Source: a virus. From it: a stretch of DNA of 41,001 bases. Below the pieces are notes generated by a model that did no database searches, was not told the DNA's origin, and saw only the letters and a program-made list of their open reading frames with translations. This document shows positions 26,118-34,205 of the stretch, one piece after another. Position 1 is the stretch's first letter. Each line of letters starts with the position of its first letter. The translations under genes and the position numbers were made by a program. The stretch covers positions 1 to 41,001 of the IMG/VR virus record IMGVR_UViG_3300034683_000087; one strand, 5' to 3'.

Positions 26118-26548
26118 ACTTCTAAGTACCTCCCATCTACTTCTCGGCACTCAAACTCAAAAGAGAGTGAAGTACTTTGAAAAACACCACCAGTAGGTGT
26201 AAATCCAACAGGAAGGTAATAATGACCATCAAAGCTTTTGAACATACCACGCTTTAATACTTCTAAACCATCATAGCTCAAATCAATCCCCGCCAACTCA
26301 AAAGACTTGCGGTTTACTTTAATGATTAAGTCGTGTTCTTCTTCATTTTCTTCTCGTCCCGGCCCTCTAGGTGAATAAGTAACTTTAGCATATACATTAA
26401 CAGGGTCTAAGAACGTTTTATCTTTGGTTTCACCATAAATGTTTGGAGTGTTACTAGGGTCATGAGGATAGAACTGAATTTCTTGAAAAAGAGTAGTATA
26501 AAGCTCGTGGAATCCTTCAACAAAAGCACCTGCAATATCTTCAACCAT
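26114..26548 (-). CDS. Head-closure or neck protein candidate
   Basis: 144 residues, beta-rich (NVYAKVTYSPRGPG, LIIKVNRKSFELAGI). Position between the connector and the gp10-like protein is where head-closure proteins are encoded. I see no diagnostic motif. ATGA overlap with the next gene. Confidence 0.55.
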   Translation of the reverse strand: MVEDIAGAFVEGFHELYTTLFQEIQFYPHDPSNTPNIYGETKDKTFLDPVNVYAKVTYSPRGPGREENEEEHDLIIKVNRKSFELAGIDLSYDGLEVLKRGMFKSFDGHYYLPVGFTPTGGVFQSTSLSFEFECREVDGRYLEV

Positions 26549-26566
26549 TTATTTCACCCCAATTCT

Positions 26567-27346
26567 TTATATGACAACTACTTCAGAATCCAAAGTAGTA
26601 AAACTTAACTCATTGTAGCCAGTTAATCCAGTCAAATCAGTTACAGCAATCGTCACCACATAATCAGTCAATTCAGTTAAGCCAGTAATTCTAGTCTTAT
26701 AAAAGTGCGGGTCTGTATAGGTAGCTATTAAATAGTCTTCCATTGAAACAGGATCGTACTCATCATAAATTGACTCATTACTCAGATATATCTTTATTGA
26801 ACTTAAGCTACCAGAGGTGATATAAAGCGATAACTCAATGTAGGTATCTGTGATAGCATCAGCAACAATTTCGGTACTAGGAACGGTAGATAGAGCGTAA
26901 TTTCGGTAAGTTCCATTTCTGGATTCGATAATCATATCGTAAGAGGTCAAAGTATTTTTACCAGTCCCGCCATCATCAACAAAATCATTATACAGGCTTC
27001 TTAGATAGGTCATCATATCAAGATAATGTCGATACTTTTGGTCACGATATAGAGAACCATCATCTGAAGAGAGGTTGTACTCCATTGCAACTGAAGTCGC
27101 TAACTGGAAATACAAATCTAATTTAGTTAATAGAGTAACTGGATAGGCACATTCATAAGGTAGCGTGTCAATAGTGTATTGTGAGTAGTCTCGACTAATT
27201 ACCACTTTTAGATAAAGCTCAACTTGCTCATCAGTTAAACTAATAAAATAGTCATCAGCATTATACTCGGAATCAGAAGGATTACCAACAAGCACACTAG
27301 TACGAATGAAGTTTATTAAATCTGTTTTTGCTATTAACTGTGCCAT
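26567..27346 (-). CDS. Head-tail connector (adaptor) protein with C-terminal fibronectin-III-like domain
   Basis: 259 residues. The first 130 are helical with YFISLTDEQVELYLKVVI and LDLYFQLATSVAMEYN, typical of adaptor proteins that follow the capsid gene. From about residue 155 the sequence becomes beta-rich and ends with GLTELTDYVVTIAVTDLTG then LSFTTL, the last strands of a fibronectin type III or related Ig-like fold. Ig-like domains decorate many phage structural proteins. The domain call is by eye. Confidence 0.65.
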   Translation of the reverse strand: MAQLIAKTDLINFIRTSVLVGNPSDSEYNADDYFISLTDEQVELYLKVVISRDYSQYTIDTLPYECAYPVTLLTKLDLYFQLATSVAMEYNLSSDDGSLYRDQKYRHYLDMMTYLRSLYNDFVDDGGTGKNTLTSYDMIIESRNGTYRNYALSTVPSTEIVADAITDTYIELSLYITSGSLSSIKIYLSNESIYDEYDPVSMEDYLIATYTDPHFYKTRITGLTELTDYVVTIAVTDLTGLTGYNELSFTTLDSEVVVI

Positions 27347-27361
27347 TATAAAACTCCTTTA

Positions 27362-27682
27362 TTACTGTGGTGCTAACATTCCACCTTCAAGCATGATACG
27401 TTTAACATTAGGTGGTACATCAACAGCCACACCTTTTTTAAAGTGGTAATACTGTCCACCAATGTTAGTAGTGTAAGTGGTGTTAGGTACTACTCGTTTG
27501 TTTGATTCTTTAACCGGAGCGGATTTCTGTTTTTCAACAACCACTTCTTCTGCTTTTACTTCTTTTGATTCTTCAACAGGTTTAACTTCTTCTGCAACAA
27601 CTTCGGGTGCAGTATCAACACTGACTTCTTCTACGTTTACAATTGCTTCTTCAGCAACTACTTTAGGTTTTCTTGTAGCCAT
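27362..27682 (-). CDS. Small protein downstream of capsid, low-complexity plus folded tail
   Basis: 106 residues. The first 60 are Val/Glu/Lys-rich (VAEEAIVNVEEVSVD and similar) and probably disordered. The last 40, including YYHFKKGVAVDVPPNV and MLEGGML, form a conserved-looking unit (Y/F-x-F-x-K-G-x-x-V-x-V-P). Small proteins of this type follow capsid genes in several phages. It may be a minor head protein. It lies after the capsid terminator, so lower expression is likely. Confidence 0.6.
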   Translation of the reverse strand: MATRKPKVVAEEAIVNVEEVSVDTAPEVVAEEVKPVEESKEVKAEEVVVEKQKSAPVKESNKRVVPNTTYTTNIGGQYYHFKKGVAVDVPPNVKRIMLEGGMLAPQ

Positions 27683-27726
27683 TTAATTCTTCCTTTCATC
27701 ATTAGTTATTCCTTTCTATTAATCCT

Positions 27727-27765
27727 ATAAAAATTGCGGTGACATTAAAAACAGCACCGCAATTT
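27727..27765 (-). terminator. Intrinsic terminator after the major capsid gene
   Basis: AAATTGCGGTG pairs with CACCGCAATTT (11 bp) over a 13-base loop and is followed by a T run. It lies 45 bases after the capsid stop and would boost the ratio of capsid to neck protein. Confidence 0.82.
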
Positions 27766-27809
27766 AGTTAGGAGGATATTAGCAGTATGAAACTACTAAT
27801 ACTCTAGTC

Positions 27810-28847
27810 TCACGCAGTTTCAATGATAACTCCATAATTCGCATGAAGTTTACCTGATCCAAAAATAGCGTACCATGCTAATGATCGTTTACGACCAAAG
27901 TCTTCAACGCCATTATCACGAAGCTCTACAGGTAAAGAAGTGGCCATACCATAATAAGCATCACCAAAAATAACTGCTTGATATACATCAGTTAAGTTTC
28001 CACTAGCACCTGCAACTAAATCGGCATCATAAGATGGAGAATCAACTTCCGCTGAACCGTTTAGCATAAGAGTAGTTTCAACAAATCGAACGTTATCGAT
28101 ACGACCAATTTCACCATAGAAAGGTAAAGTAGGAGCACCATAGTTAGAAGTGTTGATCCATGCAGGGTCATCTCGTAAGTCACGAGACTGGTGAGGGTGA
28201 ATAATACAAATCCAATCCTGTCCATTATACAGTGGAGCATTTTCGGTAGCCAGAATTTCCAGAGCATCTTTAACAGTAGATACTTTGAATTTACAGGTAG
28301 GAGTTAAAGTGGCACGAGTAGAAATAGCAGTACCATCTGCTTCATCGGCATAAACAACTGAAGTACCACCAGTGGTAGACAGTGCGGTATCTCGTAGCAT
28401 ACAGTCAACAACAAGAGCATAGTCACGAGCCAGTAAGGTAGTAGTAGTGTTCATGATATCATCAAAAGATGACTGAATTAACAGCTCAGAACTTGAAACA
28501 GCGTTACCATACTCAGTAACGGAAATTTGTTTTAAGCTACCGCTGATAGCCTGAGTAGTCATGTCAGTAAGCTCTGTTAAAGCTCCGCCCATTGACAGGT
28601 TATCATAGGTCAGCATACTAATAGTAAGACCGGGTTCAACACCAAGTTCGGTTTTAATGGTAGCAAACTGAAGGAATCTCATATTAGGCTGTGCCTTAAA
28701 TTCGATTTCTTTGGAGTATACCATTCGTACACCATCAGAGAACAATGAGTTTACACCCGCTTCTGTGGCTTTTACAGCAGTAGTGACTTCAGCCTTTGCA
28801 GTAATACTAAAAAGACTTAATAAGTTGAATTTCTTGATAGAGTCCAT
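27810..28847 (-). CDS. Major capsid protein, N4 gp56-like
   Basis: 345 residues. Segments such as MVYSKEIEFKAQPNMRFLQFA, LTISMLTYDNLSMGG and LTELTDMTTQAI, plus the end RSLAWYAIFGSGKLH, fit the N4 gp56 major capsid family (HK97 fold). The N-terminus MDSIKKFNLLSLFSITAKAE has the same SIK start and SITAKAE end as the scaffold protein encoded just upstream, indicating a shared processing or targeting signal. It follows the scaffold and precedes a strong terminator. Confidence 0.9.
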   Translation of the reverse strand: MDSIKKFNLLSLFSITAKAEVTTAVKATEAGVNSLFSDGVRMVYSKEIEFKAQPNMRFLQFATIKTELGVEPGLTISMLTYDNLSMGGALTELTDMTTQAISGSLKQISVTEYGNAVSSSELLIQSSFDDIMNTTTTLLARDYALVVDCMLRDTALSTTGGTSVVYADEADGTAISTRATLTPTCKFKVSTVKDALEILATENAPLYNGQDWICIIHPHQSRDLRDDPAWINTSNYGAPTLPFYGEIGRIDNVRFVETTLMLNGSAEVDSPSYDADLVAGASGNLTDVYQAVIFGDAYYGMATSLPVELRDNGVEDFGRKRSLAWYAIFGSGKLHANYGVIIETA

Positions 28848-28884
28848 TTAAAAATCTCCTTTTTAAAATAAATTTTTAATAAGT

Positions 28885-29652
28885 TTATTTAAGTCCAGTT
28901 TGATTCTTACGCCATTCAGCGTACTCGTCAAGACTCATATCTCTGACCTGCTGTGCATTGAACACTTCTGCAAGTTGTGTATTTGATGGATTCATTAAAG
29001 ATGGTTTTGAGGGTGGTGTTTCGGGATTAGCTTCCTTTTTAGTGATAGCATTCCCTTCTTCATCCACTAAACCTAACAGTTTCTTCGTTTCCAACGTCTT
29101 AGCAGTTGCAACTTCGATACTACTGTCGATTTCTTCAACGGTTTTTCCATCAACCAGATCAATGAAGGTTGGTAGAATAGAGTCTTTTAACTCGTTAAGT
29201 TTTTCGGACTTGTAAAACTTAACTTCATACTCTTTCTCAATTTCTGCTCTTAAATTTTCTTCGGTAGTAGATGCTTTCTCCGCTTTATCCAATTTCTTCT
29301 GTAGAGTCTCGACTTCTTTTTTCAGGTCAGTCATTACTTCACTCTCTTGGTCATTAAGTTGTTTCTCTAAAGTCGCAACTTTAAGAAGGTTAGCATTGTT
29401 GGATTTAGTCATGGCTTCAAGATCAGCTTCTAATTTATCGATACGAGGATAAAGTTTATCTTTTTCCTCTTTACGAGCTTTCGCCATCAAGTCTTCCATA
29501 TTGATAGTAGGTTCACTTGAAGGTTTAGATACTGGTGGTTCTTGATTTGCCACTGGCGGTTCAGATTCAGTTACCTGTTCTGCTTTGGCAGTAATTGAAG
29601 TGCAACTAATTAGCTTAAATATTTCTGATTTCAAACGATTTTTGATAGACAT
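28885..29652 (-). CDS. Capsid scaffold protein
   Basis: 255 residues, highly charged, with a long coiled coil from about residue 50 to 160 (MEDLMAKARKEEKDKLYP, LEADLEAMTKSNN) and a C-terminal helix ending MSLDEYAEWRKNQTGLK, the usual layout of phage scaffolds of the DUF4355/gp7 type. The N-terminus MSIKNRLKSEIFKLISC is followed by SITAKAE, matching the capsid leader. It guides procapsid assembly and leaves afterwards. No protease motif is evident in it. Confidence 0.85.
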   Translation of the reverse strand: MSIKNRLKSEIFKLISCTSITAKAEQVTESEPPVANQEPPVSKPSSEPTINMEDLMAKARKEEKDKLYPRIDKLEADLEAMTKSNNANLLKVATLEKQLNDQESEVMTDLKKEVETLQKKLDKAEKASTTEENLRAEIEKEYEVKFYKSEKLNELKDSILPTFIDLVDGKTVEEIDSSIEVATAKTLETKKLLGLVDEEGNAITKKEANPETPPSKPSLMNPSNTQLAEVFNAQQVRDMSLDEYAEWRKNQTGLK

Positions 29653-29698
29653 TGTTCTTTCTTCCTCCTAAAATGAGTATTATTTAATTTTCTACCCT

Positions 29699-29728
29699 AT
29701 ATTAGCACAATTTCTTTAGTACTGTAAA
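29699..29728 (-). promoter_or_regulatory. Weak promoter-like site upstream of scaffold and capsid
   Basis: TTTACA, 18 bp, TAATAT in the gap between the portal stop and the scaffold start. It is weaker than the early promoters and could be chance in AT-rich DNA. Confidence 0.3.
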
Positions 29729-29733
29729 TAGGG

Positions 29734-31332
29734 TTATCTGTGTCTGCGATCAATTTCATCAGCGGATTTAATGTTTAAAGGTATATCTTCGCCCAAATTA
29801 CTGGCTGATTTCTTCTTTACAAGTGGTTGTGTATCTTCACCATTAGTCATGCCACTATTAAGTTCAGGAGTTACTTCAAGACCATAAAGAGCAGGGTTTT
29901 TCTCCATGTCCTCATCGATCTCGTCTAGTTTGGCATCTATATTTTCACGACCAAGACGAGCCATAGCTCCTTTACGACTTTCAAGGCCAACGGCCATCTC
30001 AGCTTGAATCTGTTGCATCTCAATTAGCATATCTTTAGGTAAGGTATCAGGAATAGTAACCTCGTTGTAACAAAATTCTCTTAGGGGTACGTTATTAGGG
30101 TTAGTGATAAGTCCCTCTCGTAAAGAAATCAAAATAATAAGCTTATTGATTATTTCTAATGCATTTTCGGTACTGGCTTTCTTAATATTGGTCTTATCAA
30201 TGAGTGGAAGGTTGATATAGTGTAGGGCGATACCACTAGTATTACTGATATTCTGCTCTCCACCTAAACACGATTCAGGGATTCCCGCAACTTCACACAT
30301 TGCTTTCTTAATATTAGCCAAGTACACAGTACTAGCGGTTAAGTCAGACTTTAACTCCAAGTTTTCTACTCTGGCATCTTTAGGAATACCACCCCACATC
30401 TTATTAGCACCTTTTTCAATGCTACTCTGTTTAGCTCCAAACAGAATAGTAACAGGTGAAGCATGATAGTCGAGTATTTCAGATACGTCACTTGCTTTGA
30501 GGTTATATTCAACATTTAAAGGGATTAAATCTTCTAGGTCACTTTTACCATACTCTTTATTTGCGACTGAAATATTGCGAATCTGGATAAAAGGAATGGT
30601 ACTGTAAGGGTTAGGGTAGTTAGCAGTATTAATTGCACCACGAAACTCTTGAATCTTATCTTTAGTCCAAACTTGTTTAAAGATTACTTTAGTGGTAGAT
30701 TTTCGGCCACCATAAAAAGTCTTTTCTTCTTCCTCAATTGGGTACATAAGAGTTAATTTAACTAACTTATCTTTATCATGAGGATCGTACTCAGGAAAGA
30801 CATTACCAGTATTCTTTAATGACACTTTGATACGGCCATTAGGATACTCTTCAAAAGGATCATCAAGTTCATCAGGACTTTGATAAGTTACTTGTACCCA
30901 AGCTTCACCTGTAACACTCTTCATAATCCCCATTTCAGAGCAAAATAAGTTCTGTTTATTATCAATCCATACATCAGACAGGTACTCAAACAACGTTCTA
31001 CCACTGATTACCACTTTTTCATCATCTTTGTCTATGATATAAGGTTCATCAGTAACAATAACTTCTTCTTGAGTATCAAGCTTAATAGTAAAAGACTTTC
31101 CAAGTTCAAAACTGACAAACTTATCACAGAAAGCTCGACAATAATTAAACGTGATTTCAGGTTTACCAGTTGGTTGAACATCTTCCCAATGAAAACCTTC
31201 ATAGAAGTTCCAGTTATTGCGAATAGTTTTGATTCTTTCAAGCTGTTTATTGTCAAGTACCCCATCTGCACCAAGCAAACCAATACTATCTAGCTCAACT
31301 ACAGAGCTTCTTTTTCTTTCAAATCCAACCAT
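29734..31332 (-). CDS. Portal protein (SPP1 gp6-like)
   Basis: 532 residues, a common portal length. It has WNFYEGFHWEDVQPTGKPE at the N-terminus, TLFEYLSDVWIDNKQ, LIPLNVEYNLKASDVSEIL and a helical C-terminus with LGRENIDAKLDEIDED, matching the portal family that begins with a Y-x-G element. It forms the dodecameric ring at the head vertex to which the terminase docks. It starts two bases after the terminase stop region and belongs to the late block. Confidence 0.9.
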   Translation of the reverse strand: MVGFERKRSSVVELDSIGLLGADGVLDNKQLERIKTIRNNWNFYEGFHWEDVQPTGKPEITFNYCRAFCDKFVSFELGKSFTIKLDTQEEVIVTDEPYIIDKDDEKVVISGRTLFEYLSDVWIDNKQNLFCSEMGIMKSVTGEAWVQVTYQSPDELDDPFEEYPNGRIKVSLKNTGNVFPEYDPHDKDKLVKLTLMYPIEEEEKTFYGGRKSTTKVIFKQVWTKDKIQEFRGAINTANYPNPYSTIPFIQIRNISVANKEYGKSDLEDLIPLNVEYNLKASDVSEILDYHASPVTILFGAKQSSIEKGANKMWGGIPKDARVENLELKSDLTASTVYLANIKKAMCEVAGIPESCLGGEQNISNTSGIALHYINLPLIDKTNIKKASTENALEIINKLIILISLREGLITNPNNVPLREFCYNEVTIPDTLPKDMLIEMQQIQAEMAVGLESRKGAMARLGRENIDAKLDEIDEDMEKNPALYGLEVTPELNSGMTNGEDTQPLVKKKSASNLGEDIPLNIKSADEIDRRHR

Positions 31333-31334
31333 TT

Positions 31335-34034
31335 TTATCTCCTTCTACCAGTGAATTTGTTTCTATCAAGGTACATGTTTTGGGTTCTTCCACTAATAAA
31401 ACCTCTACGGTCATTAGTGGTAGTAATCTCATTAACGAAACCTTTATTCATACAACCTAAGATAGATAAAGCCATTGAATCTGGGTAATCATCTCTACCC
31501 TCTTTGGTAGGCGGATGAGCAACTACCATATAAGAACCTCTCCAACTCTTTTCAAGGTCTTGGAGTTGAGCCAAACATCTATTGTACTCACCAGTCTTTT
31601 TGGTTTCCTCACCTCCCGGAATATTGACACGACCACTATTTACTTCTCTTTCAAAATTTTTATATAAATCTGATTTGCTTTTACTGCTAAATACATACTG
31701 AACGACTTCATAAGCTGTATTGGCATTTATACGATCAGCTAACGCTCGTTCTTTAGTAGTGTCTATTACTACTCTGGCAATCTTATAGTTACTTAGAAAA
31801 TGCATGATTTCTGTGTACTGCTCTTCAAAATTAGGAGTATTAGATATCTCTTTCCACGCTTTAACATAGGTGTTATAGCACTGGTAAAAAACCTCTTCAC
31901 CAGTTTCTTCATCAGTACGACTTTCAAGAACTACAGGCATTTTCCAATCCACCTCAGTAACGGTGACTACAGTACTATCACTACCACCACCTACATCAAT
32001 ACCTACTACATGAGTGGCTGTTTTATCATAAGGTACTATGTCATAATCAGGATTAACGTTATTAGCTTCAAAATCGGCAATGTCAATAAACATACCACGC
32101 TGTAAGATCCATTCCAGACAATAAGAAAGACGAAATGCATCTGATTTTTCACCTAATCTTCGCTTCTCTTGTTCAACATATTTTCTGTACTTCTCATTGT
32201 ACTTTGAAACTATCAAATAATTATACTCAAAATGATTTTTGACCCTAATAACTTTATCTTCAAAATCTTTTTTATTTCTTTGAATAGAGTGATAAAAGTC
32301 ACCTTTCTTAGTAGAAGCAGTTCCAATTTTTATAAAAGTAGCATTATAGGCCGCTCCCATAGGGCTAATCGACTTTTGAATTTTAAAATCACTAATATCT
32401 TGACAATTGTGTACTAAAACAGAATCAGAAAAAAAGTTATGATTATCTTCAACAGTTAAATCGTATACTGTAATATTTTCATGCTCTTCTATTGATACCC
32501 CTGTTATAAAGACTTTTTCTGATCTAAGTATCCCTGTTTGTAGTATATTTTCTGTTGTTCTCTCTTGCACTCCTTTGAACAGACTAAGGAAGTGCTTCTG
32601 TAAGGTACAAAATCTTTTCCACAAATTACACATTTTTTTGACTCGTCGGTTATTTGTATCTTGTACATCATACTTTCGTGCATATAGGGTAGAACTAGTC
32701 TGTGAAATTTGTTTCTTTCTGAGGCGGAAAAAGTTATATGATAACATGAAATCTCCACATTTTGCAAGGTCTGCTCTAAAATAACCTTCATTATTTAAAA
32801 ATATTTTGTGGTTATCTGTGCATTTTAAAGTTTCACCATTACTAAGAGTTATAGTAACTATCTTTCTTTCATACAATTGTTGGTTAAAACTTCTTAAAAC
32901 TTTTTTATGTTCAATAATTTTTAAATCGTGGTTATAGGATAAAACATTATCTCCTACTTTTACATCTTCAACATTTACCAGACCCTTTGGGGTAGATATT
33001 TTAGAGCCTTTTACTAAACACTCCTCACAGATAATAATCTGAAATGACTCGCCTTCAATATTAGCTCCGTCACTAGCTGAAATAGCGGTTACAAAAGAAC
33101 CATTAGTTAAAGCCACAGTAGTACCATTACTTGTAGAAAAACCAATTTTAAAATCTGGATCGGATAATATTTCCAATCCTCTTTGTCCTTCTACTTTATT
33201 TCTTATCTTACCATAGGTAGTTTGTGCTTGTCTCTGACTGGGAGCAAAAATACCAATCATTACACCACGCTTGAACATTTGTAGTCTAGGGTCATCTGCA
33301 AACATAGGCATATTGGCTAACTTGGGTAGAATAACCATTAAACCTGCACTAACCATACTAACTGTCTCACTTTTGCCACTGTTGTGTACTTTTACACCGT
33401 TGCAAATAAACCAACCTTTATTAGGATAGGTGACATCATACACTCGATGAGTCCCTTCTAATTGAGCAATTGAAATAATATCAGACAGGCTTAACTCTTC
33501 ACCATCTTCACCAATTTCATATAAAGGAAAGTTATTAAAATGGCCAGTCTTCATTAGTACATTGTTAATAATAGATTCTGTTGAACATGACTTGTAATAC
33601 TCTGGATTCATATTATAGTTATGCTTATCCCATTTACTTAACACTACTATCTTGTCATTTAATCTTAGAAGACCTGCTTTAACCCAGCCATGATCTGTCA
33701 TAACAGGATGATTAGCTGTGCATTTTAGCACATAACCACCCTTAGCTTTGATCTCCAAAACTTTTGCATTTTCATTAGTCACCCAAGAATCTGGATGATC
33801 TTCAATTTTAACTAAGTCACCTTCTCTAGTATGTATCAACTCACCTTCCAAAATACATTGACGAGAGAATAAAGCAGTAATCTCATTACCATCATTAGTT
33901 AATACACTCCTAATAATACGTCTGGCAAATTGTTCTTGATAGGGATACATTTTTAACCCCGAAAAAAGTTCACAAAAAGCTATTACTACGTCAACTAGCT
34001 CTTTTGTTGATTTTCTGTTCTTGTTTTCACTCAT
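31335..34034 (-). CDS. Terminase large subunit (DNA packaging ATPase/nuclease) with two inteins
   Basis: 899 residues as translated, 535 after removing two inteins (residues 60-218 and 339-543). The ATPase domain has a P-loop split between SRQ and SGKSE by intein 1, and a Walker B IIICEE followed by C544 QDIS, split by intein 2. The Walker B aspartate is replaced by Glu. The C-terminal RNase H-type nuclease shows GIDVGGGSDSTVV (first acid), VVIDTTKERA (second) and DDYPDSMALSI (third). It drives DNA into the procapsid through the portal. Both inteins must splice for a working enzyme. It is the first gene of the late block; no small subunit is recognisable next to it. Confidence 0.95.
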   Translation of the reverse strand: MSENKNRKSTKELVDVVIAFCELFSGLKMYPYQEQFARRIIRSVLTNDGNEITALFSRQCILEGELIHTREGDLVKIEDHPDSWVTNENAKVLEIKAKGGYVLKCTANHPVMTDHGWVKAGLLRLNDKIVVLSKWDKHNYNMNPEYYKSCSTESIINNVLMKTGHFNNFPLYEIGEDGEELSLSDIISIAQLEGTHRVYDVTYPNKGWFICNGVKVHNSGKSETVSMVSAGLMVILPKLANMPMFADDPRLQMFKRGVMIGIFAPSQRQAQTTYGKIRNKVEGQRGLEILSDPDFKIGFSTSNGTTVALTNGSFVTAISASDGANIEGESFQIIICEECLVKGSKISTPKGLVNVEDVKVGDNVLSYNHDLKIIEHKKVLRSFNQQLYERKIVTITLSNGETLKCTDNHKIFLNNEGYFRADLAKCGDFMLSYNFFRLRKKQISQTSSTLYARKYDVQDTNNRRVKKMCNLWKRFCTLQKHFLSLFKGVQERTTENILQTGILRSEKVFITGVSIEEHENITVYDLTVEDNHNFFSDSVLVHNCQDISDFKIQKSISPMGAAYNATFIKIGTASTKKGDFYHSIQRNKKDFEDKVIRVKNHFEYNYLIVSKYNEKYRKYVEQEKRRLGEKSDAFRLSYCLEWILQRGMFIDIADFEANNVNPDYDIVPYDKTATHVVGIDVGGGSDSTVVTVTEVDWKMPVVLESRTDEETGEEVFYQCYNTYVKAWKEISNTPNFEEQYTEIMHFLSNYKIARVVIDTTKERALADRINANTAYEVVQYVFSSKSKSDLYKNFEREVNSGRVNIPGGEETKKTGEYNRCLAQLQDLEKSWRGSYMVVAHPPTKEGRDDYPDSMALSILGCMNKGFVNEITTTNDRRGFISGRTQNMYLDRNKFTGRRR
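32406..33020 (-). other. Intein 2 in terminase, inserted after the Walker B motif (205 aa)
   Basis: Starts with Cys339 (block A CLVKGSKISTPKGLVNVEDV), block B TLKCTDNHKIFL, followed by ADLAKCGDFML, block F VYDLTVEDNHNFF and the end LVHN before Cys544 as the +1 residue. The roughly 80 residues between GDFML and the second half are Lys/Arg-rich, contain no endonuclease motif in frame, and overlap an out-of-frame zinc-finger ORF (32504-32791). Confidence 0.93.
32504..32791 (-). pseudogene. Out-of-frame zinc-finger ORF inside intein 2 (probable displaced intein insert)
   Basis: 95 residues in a different frame from the terminase. It contains CVICGKDFVPYRSTSLVC then SKEC, a C-x2-C-x13-C-x3-C zinc-ribbon like those in phage homing endonucleases, plus KFHRLVLPYMHE earlier. 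The ATG lacks a ribosome binding site (AT-only upstream), so an independent gene is doubtful. Likely explanations are two compensating frameshifts that moved an old insert out of frame, or overlapping coding. See findings. Confidence 0.5.
33381..33857 (-). other. Intein 1 in terminase, inserted in the Walker A motif (159 aa mini-intein)
   Basis: Starts with Cys60 (CILEGELIHTREGDLVKIED, block A), has block B LKCTANHPVMTDHGW (T-x-x-H), block F VYDVTYPNKGWFI and ends KVHN before Ser219 as the +1 residue. No LAGLIDADG or HNH motif; at 159 residues it is close to the minimum for cis-splicing. The joined extein reads FSRQSGKSE, a good P-loop. Confidence 0.93.
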
Positions 34035-34054
34035 TCAATCACCTTCTTATAAAA

Positions 34055-34097
34055 TAAAAAAAAAAACACGCACTAGTAATTCCTAGTTCGTGTTTTA
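34055..34097 (-). terminator. Intrinsic terminator between ligase and terminase
   Basis: AACACGAACTAG pairs with CTAGTGCGTGTT (12 positions, one A-G mismatch) over GAATTA and is followed by eleven T residues. It ends the early ligase transcript. A TATAAT lies immediately upstream of the hairpin (34097-34102) but has no matching -35 box. The rest of the 171-bp gap holds no gene I can support. Confidence 0.85.
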
Positions 34098-34205
34098 TTA
34101 TAGCGCATTATTTAATTTTATTAAATAGGGTTATAAAGTATTAGATACGGATTGCTTCAAAATCATGCTCTTTTAGCACAATAAATTTAACTTTACATTT
34201 TTTTT

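Noticed and set aside
34097-34102. TATAAT directly upstream of the terminator before terminase as a late promoter
   Set aside because: No -35 box at a usable distance, and the predicted start would fall in the terminator hairpin. It remains possible only with an activator or antitermination.
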